Shown here piece by piece: positions 1 to 9,853 of a stretch of 64,000 nucleotides of DNA. Position 1 is the stretch's first letter, and every line of letters begins with the position of its first letter. Origin of the DNA: Bretschneidera sinensis (taxonomy: Eukaryota; Streptophyta; Magnoliopsida; Brassicales; Akaniaceae); assembly GCA_023935145.1 (NCBI GenBank), contig CM043697.1:51916001-51980000 (forward strand). Direction: 5' to 3'. The position numbers were made by a program, and so were the translations under genes. The notes below the pieces were generated by a model. That model worked only from the letters and a program-made list of their open reading frames with translations. It was not told where the DNA came from and searched no databases.

Positions 1-8
1 ATACCAAC

Positions 9-828
9 TGATATGATCCACGCCAAGAACTAAGAAATTTATGGATCAAGAAGACTTCCAAGATCGTCTAGAAGCAGATTTATGTGAGACCGCGACCCTT
101 TGCTTATATTGAAGCAAGAACCTTAGTATAATGAAGATTGAGACCGCGACCCGTTGCTTATATTGAAGCAAGAATCTTGGTATAATGAAGACACCACAAT
201 CAATTATGGAAGGATTGATTGATAAGTCGAAGATGAACGCTACGGAAGCTCCGATAAGTTCAGAAGTTCTAAAAGAACCAAAGAGAAATTTCTCTCCGAA
301 AGTATGAATCAAATCTGAATTGTTATTCCAAAAGCCAATGACTATTTAAATACATGAGAATTCATAACCAAATAGAAAAAGTGAAAACTAAAAAATAAGA
401 AATAAACCTAAACAGAATTCTGGTAGGAATAGGAAACTACGAAATAGGAAATAAACCTAAATAGAATTTTGGTAACCTAAAATTCAAATAAGGAAAGTAC
501 CTAACTTGGCATGCAAGCCTTATAATGCAATAATTAAATTTAGAAGGAAACAATTAAGAAAATGTGCAAGCCCAATGTAGATTCGGATGCAACAGCCTAC
601 TGAATTTCGGCCCATCATACCAGGCCCAAACGATATCCTTTTTGAAACTATCTTAGGTCAAAATTGAATGCCAAGACGTCATCTTTCTATCCAAATAAGT
701 TTCAGCCATTTGGAGTTGTGGGCAAGAAGAAATGAGCATTTTAATTCTGTTCGTTGGGTCCTTCCGAAATTTCAAAGTGGAAATTCCCTTGAATCATGGA
801 AACGCATCATTGTAGATCATGTATAGCA
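9..828 (-). repeat. LTR-B of U1
   Basis: The LTR is about 0.82 kb on the minus strand. Its 3' end (position 9) is firm because it abuts the tRNA-iMet primer site and reads CATATCA. The 5' end (about 828) is less certain: it is placed at TGCTATACATG, just after a G-rich stretch that could be the polypurine tract. It carries two copies of a 54-bp direct repeat near its 3' end. A TATTTAAATA motif upstream of that repeat is a candidate TATA box. Confidence 0.75.
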
Positions 829-916
829 TTATCCTTGGGCCCCCAAAGATGGTTCTTAGCCCAAATATGTTGAATAAGCCAATTGACAGTTTTCTTGAAC
901 CGTTTAGCTCGGGCCC

Positions 917-1273
917 TCATAACTGGACCAATTGGAACTTGAATAAACCGTTTAGCTCGGGCTCTTGTAACTTGACCAATTGGAACTTGAATAAGACCTG
1001 CCTCCCATTTGTTAGTCGTGCCCTCATCACATAATACTCTTCATCTTCAACTCTCTCTCCCCTAGGTTGAACTCTCTCCCTCCTACGCACATTAGGAGCG
1101 ATTTGTTGCTGCCCCACACATGCATTCTCTACCTGATCAATCCGCTCATGAACCTGTTCCATCTTCGTTCGCAATACTTTTCTCATCTCACCCATTAAAG
1201 TCTCCATGAGCAACTTCGGATCACCATCTCCCGACGTATCTCCGGAATTATTTTTGTTCTTGTCGTCCGACAT
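917..1273 (-). pseudogene. Chimeric ORF: family B Gag N-terminus fused to out-of-frame pol tail
   Basis: The 118-codon ORF starts at the family B gag ATG ([12 protein letters not shown]). It follows Gag for about 80 residues to VEDEEYY, then crosses a deletion at 1029/1031 into the 3' end of pol in the wrong frame. The true pol tail in other copies reads [14 protein letters not shown]; here the same DNA is read as [11 protein letters not shown]. It therefore lacks the Gag core domain, zinc knuckle, protease, RT, RNase H and integrase. It is the remnant of a deleted element, not a functional protein. Confidence 0.75.
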
Positions 1274-1290
1274 GTTTGCTGCAACTAGAA

Positions 1291-1303
1291 GGCTCTAATA
1301 CCA
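1291..1303 (-). other. Primer binding site of U1 (tRNA-iMet type)
   Basis: On the minus strand this reads TGGTATTAGAGCC. It is complementary to the 3' end of plant initiator tRNA-Met with one mismatch to the usual TGGTATCAGAGCC. It lies two bases from the end of the adjoining LTR (1306), as expected for a minus-strand priming site. Confidence 0.85.
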
Positions 1304-1305
1304 AC

Positions 1306-2329
1306 TGATATGATCCACACCAAGAACTAAGAAATTTATGGATCAAGAAGACCTCCAAGATCGTCTAGAAGCAGATTTATGTGAGACCGCGACCCGTTGC
1401 TTATATTGAAGCAAGAACCTTGGTATAATGAAGACTGAGATCGCGACCCATTGCTTATATCGAAGCAAGAACCTTGGTATAATGAAAACACCATAATCAA
1501 TTATGGAAGGATTGATTGATAAGTCGAAGATGAACGCCACAGAAACTCCGATAAGTTCAGAAGTTCTAAAAGAACCAAAGAGAAATTTCTCTCCGAAAGT
1601 ATGAATCAAATCTGAATTGTGTTATTCCAAAAGCCAATGGCTATTTAAATACATGAGAATTCGTAACCAAATAGAAAAAGGAAAACTAAAAAATAGGAAA
1701 TAAACCTAAACAGAATTCTGGTAGGAATAGGAAACAACGAAATAGGAAATAAACCTAAATAGAATTTTGGTAACCTAAAATTCAAATAAGGAAAGTATTT
1801 AACTTGGCATGCAAGCCTTATAATGCAACAATTAAATTTAGAAGGAAACAATTAAGAAAAGGTGCAAGCCCAACGTAGATTCGGATGCAACAGCCTACTG
1901 GATTTCGGCCCATCATACCAGGTCCAAACGATATCTTTTTTGAAACTTTCTTAGGTCAAAATTGAGTGCCAAGACGTCATCTTTTCCATCCTAATAAGTT
2001 TCAGCCCATTTGGAGTTGTGGACAAGAAGATATGACCATTTTAATTCTGTTCATTGGGTCCTCCCGAAATTCCAAAGTGGAAATTCTCTTGAATCATGGA
2101 AACTCATCCTTGTGGATCATTTATAGCATTATCCTTGGGCCCCCAAAGATGGTTCTTAGCCCAAATATGTTGAATAAGCCAATTAAGAGTTTTCTTGAAC
2201 CGTTTAGCTCGGGCCCTTATAACTGGACCAATTGGAACTTGAATAAACCGTTTAGCTCGGGCTCTTGTAACTTGACCAATTGGAACTTGAATAGGATCTA
2301 CCTCTCATTTGCTAGTCGTGCCCTCATCA
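1306..2329 (-). mobile_element. Family B second tandem unit (U2), truncated: LTR-B plus pol tail
   Basis: The LTR-B occupies about 1306-2128 on the minus strand and is the 5' LTR of U1. Upstream of it, instead of host DNA, is another copy of the pol tail (about 2129-2329). This shows a tandem LTR-internal-LTR-internal arrangement. The tail stops at the same base (TGATGAGGG on the minus strand) as the tail in U1, then meets plus-strand RT sequence of B2 after about 5 filler bases. Confidence 0.75.
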
Positions 2330-2335
2330 ATGTTT

Positions 2336-3306
2336 ATTCTCTAAAATTGATTTAAAAAGTGGATATCATCAAATTAGAATGAAAGAGGGTGATGAATGGA
2401 AAACTGCTTTTAAAATGAAATATGGTTTATATGAGTGGTTAGTTATGCCATTTGGACTAAGAAATGCACCAAGTACCTTCATGAGATTAATGAACCAGGT
2501 TTTGCGAGCTTTTATAGGCAGATTCGTTGTTGTTTATTTTGATGATATTCTCATTTATAGCACAAACTTAGATGATCATGTTGTACATTTAAAATCAGTT
2601 TTGGATGTGCTTAGAAAAGAAAAGTTGTTTGCTAACTTGAAGAAAGTGCACTTTTTGCATCGATAAGCTTGTGTTTCTTGGTTTTGTTGTGAGTGCACAA
2701 GGAATACAGGTTGATGATGAGAAGATCCACGCAATTAAAGAATGGTCAAGTCCCATGAGTGTAGGTCAAGTTCGTAGTTTTCATGGACTTGCTAGTTTTT
2801 ACAAGAGATTCATGAAAGACTTTAGCAGTATTGCCGCACCACTTATCGAAGTCATCAAGAAGAACATTAGATTCAAATGGGGAGACAAGCAAGAGAAGGG
2901 GTTCCAATTGATCAAAGAAAAATTAACTAATGCTCATTTTCACGTCCTTGAGCGCATCAATAACAATGCATACAAATTGGATTTACCAAGTGAATACAAT
3001 GTTAATACCACTTTCAATGTTTCTGATTTACGCCCTTTTGATGTAGGTGATGATTTGAGGACAAATCCTTTTCAAGAGGAGGGAAATGATGAGGACACGG
3101 CTACCAAATGGGAGGTGGATCCCATTCAAGTTCCAATTGGTCAAGTTACAAGGGCCCGAGCTAAACGGTTTATTCAAGTTCCAATTGGTCCAGTTACAAG
3201 GGCCCGAACTAAACGGTTCAAGAAAACTCTCAATGGGCTTATTCAATACATTTGGGCTAAGAACCATCTTTGGGGGCCCAATGATGATGCTATACATGAT
3301 CCATAA
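2336..3306 (+). pseudogene. B2 pol remnant: RT palm/thumb fused to C-terminal tail
   Basis: The first ORF (2379-2666) carries the RT palm: [12 protein letters not shown], then catalytic YFDD at 2535-2546. A frameshift near 2664 leads to the second ORF (2671-3306), with the RT connection ([19 protein letters not shown]). That ORF jumps at about 2940 from EKLTNAHF to the integrase C-terminal region ([14 protein letters not shown]). RNase H and the integrase zinc and DDE domains are missing. The tail holds two copies of a 16-residue repeat ([14 protein letters not shown]). The same internal junction occurs in B3 and B4, so the deletion predates these insertions. No functional RT can be made. Confidence 0.8.
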
Positions 3307-4015
3307 GGATTGGTTTCCATGATCCAAGGGAACTTCCACTTTGGAATTTCGGGAGGACCCAACAAACAGAATTAAAATGGTCATATCTTCTTGCTCGCAA
3401 CTCCAAATGGGCGGAAACTTATTAGAATGGAAAGATGACGTTTTGAACTTCAATTTAGACCTAAGAAAGTGTCAAAAATGATATCATTTAGGCCTGTTAT
3501 GATGGGTCTAAATTCAGCAGGTTGTTGCATCCGAATCTTCTTCCACTTTGGGCTTGCACCTTGCACCTTTTCTTAATTGTTTCCTTCCGAATTTAATTGT
3601 TGCATTATAAGGCTTGCATGCCAAGTTATGTACTTTCTTTATTTGGATTTTAGGTTACTAGAATTTTATGTAGGTTTATTTTTTATTTCTTAGTTTTCCT
3701 TTTTCTAATTGGTTACGAATTCTCATGTATTTAAATAGCCATTGGCTTTTGGAATAACACAATTCAGATTTGATTCATACTTTTTGAGAGAAATTTCTCT
3801 TTGGTTCTTTTAGAACTTCTGAACTTATCGAAGTTTCCGTGGCATTCATCTTCGACTTATCAATCAATCATTTCATAATTAATTGTGGCGTCTTCAACCA
3901 AGGTTCTTGCTTCAATATAAGCAACGGGTCGCGGTCTCACATAAATCTACTTTTAGACGATCTTGGAAGTCTTCTTGATCCATCAATTTCTTAGTTCTTG
4001 GAGTGGATCATATCA
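3288..4015 (+). repeat. 3' LTR-B of B2
   Basis: This plus-strand LTR of about 0.73 kb ends GGATCATATCA at 4015. A candidate TATA box TATTTAAATA is at 3729-3738. It carries one copy of the 54-bp repeat that is doubled in U1 and in the plus arms. About 3330-3575 is the segment shared, inverted, with LTR-A. The 5' boundary is inferred. Confidence 0.7.
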
Positions 4016-4660
4016 GAATCTGCTTATAAAAGCTCGCAAAACATGGTTCATTAAGCTCATGAAGGTACTTGGTGCATTTGTTAGTCTCAATGACATAACT
4101 AACCACTCATATAAACTATATTTCGTTTTAAAAGCAGTTTTCCATTCATCACCTTCTTTCATTCTTATTTGATAATATTCCTTTTTTAAATCAATTTTAG
4201 AGAATACTCCTGCACCATGCAGTTCATCTAGCATATAATCTAAACGAGGAATAGGATGTCGATTCTTTATCGTTATATTGTTGACTGCTCGGCAATCAAC
4301 GCACATTCTCCACGTCCCATCCTTTTTAGGAACCAAAATCACTGACACAGTGCACGGGATCATGCTTTCTCTTACGTAGCCCGTTTCCATCAATTCACTA
4401 ACCTGCCTTTGTAGCTCCTTTGTCTCATCGGGATTGCTTCGATAGGCTGGTCGGTTTGGAATTGTAACACTGGGCACGAAATCAATTTGATGTTCAATTC
4501 CTCGAATAGGAGGTAAGCCATGTGGAATCTCCTCAGGAAATATATCATCAAACTCCTGTAAAAGATAAACAATAGAAGTAGGCAAAGATGAGTCAAATTG
4601 GTTAGTGTTTAACGCCTCTTTGTACAAAAGTACAATCATTGGCTGATTTAAAATCATCAC
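4016..4660 (-). pseudogene. B1 RT N-terminal half (family B, minus strand)
   Basis: The 215-codon frame covers the link from protease to RT (LLQEFDDIFPEEIPHGLPP), then RT finger and palm motifs: LVPKKDGTWRMCVDCRAVN, HPIPRLDYMLDELHGA, FSKIDLKKEYYQIRM. It is cut at 4016 by insertion of B2, just before the catalytic YFDD block would appear. Changes such as MSLRLTNAP in place of MPFGLTNAP show decay. A stop separates it from the upstream gag/PR frame. It shows what the undeleted RT start of family B looked like, which B3 and B4 lack. Confidence 0.85.
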
Positions 4661-4815
4661 TATTTTATTTCACTTGTTCTTGCATAGAAATTTGTTTTCC
4701 TCTCAATGGCCGAATAAGTTCTCTTATTTTCTCTCTCAATTTTTCTGACCTCTCTCATTTTCTCTTTTTGATTTTCATTCGTTCTCTTTTTCTCACTCTC
4801 TTTTTGTAACCTCAC

Positions 4816-5649
4816 TTAATCTTCATAAACCTGCTTTGGTGTCAAAGGAACTAGAGTGATTGTTCTTTGATTTCTTACAAACGAATATTTGTTGGTGAAG
4901 CCATCATGCTTAACATGCCGATCGAATTGCCATGGTCGGCCTAGTAACAAGTGTCCAGCTTGCATCGGAACTACATCACACAAAACTTTGTCTTCATATT
5001 TTCCAATACAGAAGGAAACTAACACCTGTTTGTTCACCCTCACTTCACCACTATCATTGAGCCATTGCAACTTGTAAGGCCGAGGATATTTAATTGTTGG
5101 CAGCCTTAATTTCTCATCCATTGTAGTGCTAGCAACGTTAGTACAACTACCTCTATCAATAATCACACTACATACCTTATTTTGCATGTGGCATCTAGTA
5201 TGAAAGATGTTTTCTCGCTGCACTTCGTCATCTTCTTTGATTTGCACACTTAGAGCTCTCCTTACAACCAACAATTTTCCTTGGGCTGCATATTCCTCAT
5301 CACTTGCATCCTCCAATGGTGGCATAGATTCAGTATTTTTTTCACCATCGGTTTCAATTTTACCATTATCTCGCAATTCCATAACTCGTTTGTTTGGACA
5401 TTGGCTTGCTATGTGACCCCCCTTGCCTTGGCATTTAAAACACTTAATATCATGATTTCTAGTGGTGGAAGAGTCAGTTTTACCTTGATTTTCATGGCTG
5501 GTACTTTTTTGCTTTTGCTCGGTTTTGGGCTTAGCCGTGGCTTGCTTTACAGCTTGCTTCCCAAAATTCGGCCTCCAAGATGAACCCGAGTTAGGGTTTT
5601 GCCATGTTTTGTTGCCCCTCCTCTTGAGTTGGTTCTCAATTTTGACAGC
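4816..5649 (-). pseudogene. B1 Gag C-terminus and protease (family B, minus strand)
   Basis: The frame begins at the A-minus insertion point and covers the Gag end (AVKIENQLKRRG), a zinc knuckle (CFKCQGKGGHIASQC), and the aspartic protease region (VIIDRGSCTN, then LLLGRPWQFDRHVKHDG). The knuckle has one extra residue (C-X2-C-X5-H-X4-C against X4 elsewhere). The protease motif reads DRG where B3 has DGG; both suggest loss of function. The frame ends at a TAA replacing a CAA codon. The 5' half of this gag lies 20 kb away at 25487-26309, separated by A-minus and A-plus. Confidence 0.85.
5645..5649. repeat. Left target-site duplicate of A-minus (ACAGC)
   Basis: ACAGC directly precedes the LTR boundary at 5650. 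The matching copy at 25482-25486 reads ACAAC, one transition different. Both belong to the same place in B1 gag (GCTGT on the gag strand), so they mark the two ends of A-minus despite being 20 kb apart. Confidence 0.75.
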
Positions 5650-7549
5650 TGATAGACCGTTTATTTCGGTCATCAACAAACTCTGCAGAAGATTGTAGTA
5701 AAGTGATTAGTAGGGTATCATTTTTGGCCTGGGATTGTGGGTACTCTATACTAAAGAGTCATAAAAATAATAAAAAATGATTTGGTTGGTTTAATTACCA
5801 GTTTATAAAAAAATATAAATATAAATCTATATCTATTAACATTACACAAGATTAGGGATGATCTGATTTTTCTTTTTACTAATTTTACTAAGAAAATTAA
5901 AGAACAATTATTTACAATTGATCATTTTCTCTCACAATTCAGAAAATCAAGTTTGTTAAATGACTAATCAAATTGTTTCAATGTAGACAACGAATTCGTG
6001 CCTCAATCACATATCCGAATTGAATCAAAGTGCAAGCTTAAAGAGATCATGCACTTTATAAATTCCTTCTTAGATAATCACTAAGCTTAGGAAAAGTCCA
6101 TCTGCTAGTTATTTTGTTTAAGCAATCAAGTTAATACTCAGTGCATCCTTACAATTACATAAACAAATCATTAAGATTTAAAAGAATTATGATTCAATAA
6201 CATGTTCCTTATTCCTATGAAAAAGTCCATGGATAAAGAACATGCAATTTCCAGAACATTGGCTATTGTTCATAGCTTTTACAACTTTAAATCGTACTCC
6301 GGATCAATTAGGTGATCGAAAGTGCGATTATGGCTTCAATGATTTGCAATATCAAAGTTTTCAATATAACAGAACTGAAAATTCAACATATGTAATGAAT
6401 TCATATGTCTACATATCATGAACAATTCGAAAACATTAAATAAATCTGAAAATTAACCAACTCATTGAATTAATAATAATCTCTAACATAAGAATCCAAG
6501 GCTGAAAAAATTAAAAAGAATAGCTGTAAGGGGTACACTTCTTGAACACACTCAAGGAAGCTTGAGATGTTAAAGGTGATGAACCTCACGACTATGATGA
6601 TAGATCAAGGAGAACACATTTTGGAAAAGTCCTAATGTGCTCACAATTGGAGATGGAATGGTGAAGTGTTTCAGCCTTTTGCTTCTTGAATTTTGAGTAG
6701 AGATGGTTCCAAGAGAAAAGATGATCTCTTTCAGCTTACAAACACCCTATTTATAGAGCTTAGAACAACCCTCTAAGCTTAGGAAAAGCAAGAAAACAAT
6801 GCTAAAAACAAGCCATGAAACATGCAAGGAAACAATCCCTAAAACATGCAAGGAAACAATCCTTAAAATATGCAAGGAATCAAGGAATGGCCAAAAGTAA
6901 GAAAGAGGAATACAATCGTGAAATTTCAGGAAGACCCAACTGGCACAATTCGAACAGTCATATCTTCTTCCACACATCTCAAAATGAGCTAAAACTTGTT
7001 GGGCTCGAAAGATGACGTCTTGAACTTCAATTTGGACCTAAGAAAGTCTCAAAAATGATATTTTTTGGGCCTGTTATGATGGACCAAAACCCAGTAGGCT
7101 GTTGCATCCGAATCTTCCTCCACTTTGGGCTTGGACCTTGCACCTTGCTTAGTTGACAAGAGATTTTGTGATTTTTGTTGGGCAAGCCCACGTTAGGTTG
7201 GACATACCCATGTCACTAATGGACTCCAATATTCTCTTGTGTTTTGACACATCATCCAAATAATTCCAAGGTGGAAATTCCCTACAAAGAAATCATAAAA
7301 TAATAGATAAGGAAAGTTTCTATAATTAGAAAAGTTTCTTAGAATGATAAGACTATTTTCTCAATCCACTTAGATTTCCTAAAGTAACTAGGAAAACTCA
7401 TTTTAGCACCTTATTTTACCATTCTCACGTTCATAAGCTTTCTCAATACTAAGAAAAGAAACTAAGCTCAAAATAACAAAGTTAAGAGAATTACAAAGCC
7501 AAATAGGGTAGGAAAGGCATTAAAAACGTAACACAAAGTGTTCCTATCA
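5650..7549 (-). repeat. 3' LTR-A of A-minus
   Basis: This 1900-bp LTR begins TGATAGAC and ends CCTATCA on the plus strand. The family A polypurine tract abuts its inner end (7550-7564). The minus-strand TATA box (TATAAATA) lies at 6748-6755. Upstream of it are two full copies of a 24-bp repeat (TTGCATGTTT...) that is single in most other LTR-A copies. Segment 6918-7148 is the module shared in inverted orientation with LTR-B. It is clearly older than the plus-strand LTR-A copies, judging by its many differences. Confidence 0.9.
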
Positions 7550-9241
7550 AATTCCCCCACACTTAGCTTTGGCTAGTCCCTTATCAAAACAAAACAGTAT
7601 GTAGCCTAGTAGAATCTCAAGAGAAACAACAGAAACTAAATGACACCACAATGACATAACACAAATTAAATGACTCTAATCCTTCTAACTTACATCTCAG
7701 AGATCCCTTAGGCAATATGGCATAATAAAGTACGGAGAGCAAAAGTTTACCTCAAATAACAAGCCACAGAGTTATTAAGATTATATAACATTCGTACTTT
7801 TAGTGTGTGTGTGAATAATCAGCCAAGAGTAAGTGTAATATGCCACCCTCGAGTTAATGCACAAATAGTATCAAATTTTACTTCTCACAATGCATCACTC
7901 TGGTTTTTACTCATTTAAATGTGGTGCTAGCTCTACTAATCACTCAATCACCTGTGAAAACAATTTAAACCATAGGCTTGCTTGTGCACCCACTCTCCAC
8001 ATCAAAAACTGAACGTCAAAGGATCAGGAGGTCTTTGAAAAGGTTGTAATGGGGCTATGGGGTCAAGGTTTCATAAGAAATAAGAGAAAGGATATCACAA
8101 AATTTCCTCGGAACTAGGAAGCATTCACAAACGTCATAGATAGATCATCATTATTAAGTACCACGTTTCCATCATTCTAAGGCATATTTCATCACTTTGG
8201 CTTTCAACTTACTTTAAATACTCATAATGCTCCCAATTCTTCAGAACTTGTATTCTTGAATCACAACACTTCTTTTCATGTCCCTACTACTCTTTTTATC
8301 TCTTTTTTTTTTAACAATTAACCACCTTAGAACCACATGAAATTTCCCCACACTTATGCTTTTCCATCATCTCCACATTACAAATCAACATAAACAAGAT
8401 CCAAGCTCACTAGTTCTAAAAAAAAAAAATGGTAGGTAAAGTGTTTAGGTTCATAAGGGTAAGTGAATGTAGGTTAATGAAGAAAATAGGCTAATTCAGG
8501 CTCAAAAGACTATCTAGGGGTCAAATCACGATCAAGACAAAGGTCATTTAGTCATGCTGGTAAAATCCTAATTTGCCTCCGTCTTCTCCAAATTTGAACA
8601 TGTACGATCGTCTCAAGCGGTTTAAAAGCAAGTTCTAGAAAACATTATATTCACAAGATGCACTCAGAAAAGAGTTTGAATTGATATGCATAATGAATCA
8701 ATTATAAGGCTCAAAAAACTCACAAATCTTTAGGGATTATGCAAGTATCATTCAATATGTCTCCATGCTTCACTCTAAGACAGCAGATTACTCAAATCAA
8801 GGCTAATATGCATCAAAATTTCCAAGTATGACTACAATATAAGCAAATTAACTCCATTTCTTGTTTTATCTTTAAAAGTATGCTCAAACTCTTTAAAAAC
8901 CATTAAGAATCAGTTTCATCATTGAGTTGGAAGGGGTCCTAAAACCTAAAAAGCAATGATATGACTCAAAAAGATGTAAATCCCTCTCCCACACTTAAAT
9001 CGTACATTGTCCTCAATGTATATCAGAATAAGCATGTAATATAGAATATAAACATGGGTAAGGTATTTACAAAAATCACACAAAACAAATAACATATAAA
9101 GATCAACCAACGTAAATGGAAGAGAGAAAGAGAATGCAAATCTGTGTTAATGACTCCTCCCCAGCTTCGATTGATTTGGGTTACCTCCCAAGCAGCGCTT
9201 TAATGTTTACAGTCTTTCAGCCTAGACTTTGTACCTCATTT
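7550..9241 (-). other. 3' non-coding region of A-minus, with polypurine tract
   Basis: About 1.7 kb between the integrase stop and the LTR contains no convincing ORF, although many Athila elements carry an env-like gene here. Three AAGTGTGGG-type purine tracts are visible on the minus strand: at 7550-7564 (abutting the LTR, the functional tract), near 8341-8355, and near 8981-8996. The same three occur in A-plus and A3. Confidence 0.7.
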
Positions 9242-9820
9242 TTAGTCCTTTGTGAGTGGCACCTCTAGGAGGGGTACATCCTCCACAGTGTGCTCCTCAA
9301 AAGCCTCATAGTAAGGTTTCAAGCGATGACCATTCACCTTGAATTCATTTCCAATTTTGTCATTTTTTATCTGCATAGCACCATAAGGAAAAATATTAGT
9401 GACAATGAATGGACCAACCCATCTAGAACGTAACTTACCAGAAAAAAGTTTAAGTCTAGAATGGAAGAGAAGAACTTTTTGGCCCACAACAAAGGCCTTG
9501 CCACGGATCATCTTATCATGAAAAGCTCTAGTTTTCTCCTTGTAGATCCATGCACTATCATATGCCTCGTTTCTAATTTCCTCAAGTTCATTCAGTTGGA
9601 GTTTTCTATGTAAACCAGCCTCATCAACGTCCATGTTGAAAGACTTAACAGCCCACCATGCCCTATGCTCAAGCTCAACTGGTAAGTGACACGTCTTACC
9701 ATAGATAAGTCTGAATGGAGACATCCTAATTGGCGTCTTGTAAGCTGTCCTATAAGCCCAAAGTGCATCATCAAGTCTTTTGCTCCAATCCTTATGTGTA
9801 AGGCGCACAGTCTTCTCCAA
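9242..9820 (-). pseudogene. A-minus integrase C-terminal part
   Basis: The 192-codon frame continues the family A integrase after a nonsense codon. It carries the region after the catalytic core: [15 protein letters not shown] and [19 protein letters not shown], then the C-terminal domain with [12 protein letters not shown] and a final [11 protein letters not shown]. The last residues ([11 protein letters not shown]) match the end of the A3 polyprotein, so this is the natural end of pol. Confidence 0.88.
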
Positions 9821-9853
9821 AATCCCCTTAATCTCACGATTTGAGACCTTTGT

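Larger units (their letters stand above)
1..1305 (-). mobile_element. Family B deletion derivative, first tandem unit (U1)
   Basis: Read on the minus strand, this unit runs primer site, short leader, first part of gag, a blunt jump to the last part of pol, then LTR. The primer-site sequence returns at positions 1-8, directly after the LTR, so another unit probably continues left of the window. The unit recurs with a period of 1297 bp (position 1 matches 1298). It keeps the cis signals of family B (LTR, primer site, tail) but no enzyme, so it could only move with proteins from another element. The leader lacks the roughly 400-bp intron seen in the other family B copies. Confidence 0.8.
2330..4015 (+). 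mobile_element. Family B element B2, 5'-truncated, plus strand
   Basis: B2 keeps the second half of RT, a small RNase H start, the pol tail and the 3' LTR. Its LTR ends at 4015 and is followed at once by minus-strand RT sequence of B1 (GAATCTGC...), so B2 inserted into B1 RT. The expected 5-bp target duplicate would be GAATC, but only the right-hand copy is in view because the left part of B2 was replaced by U2. RNase H and most of integrase are deleted near 2940. Confidence 0.75.
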
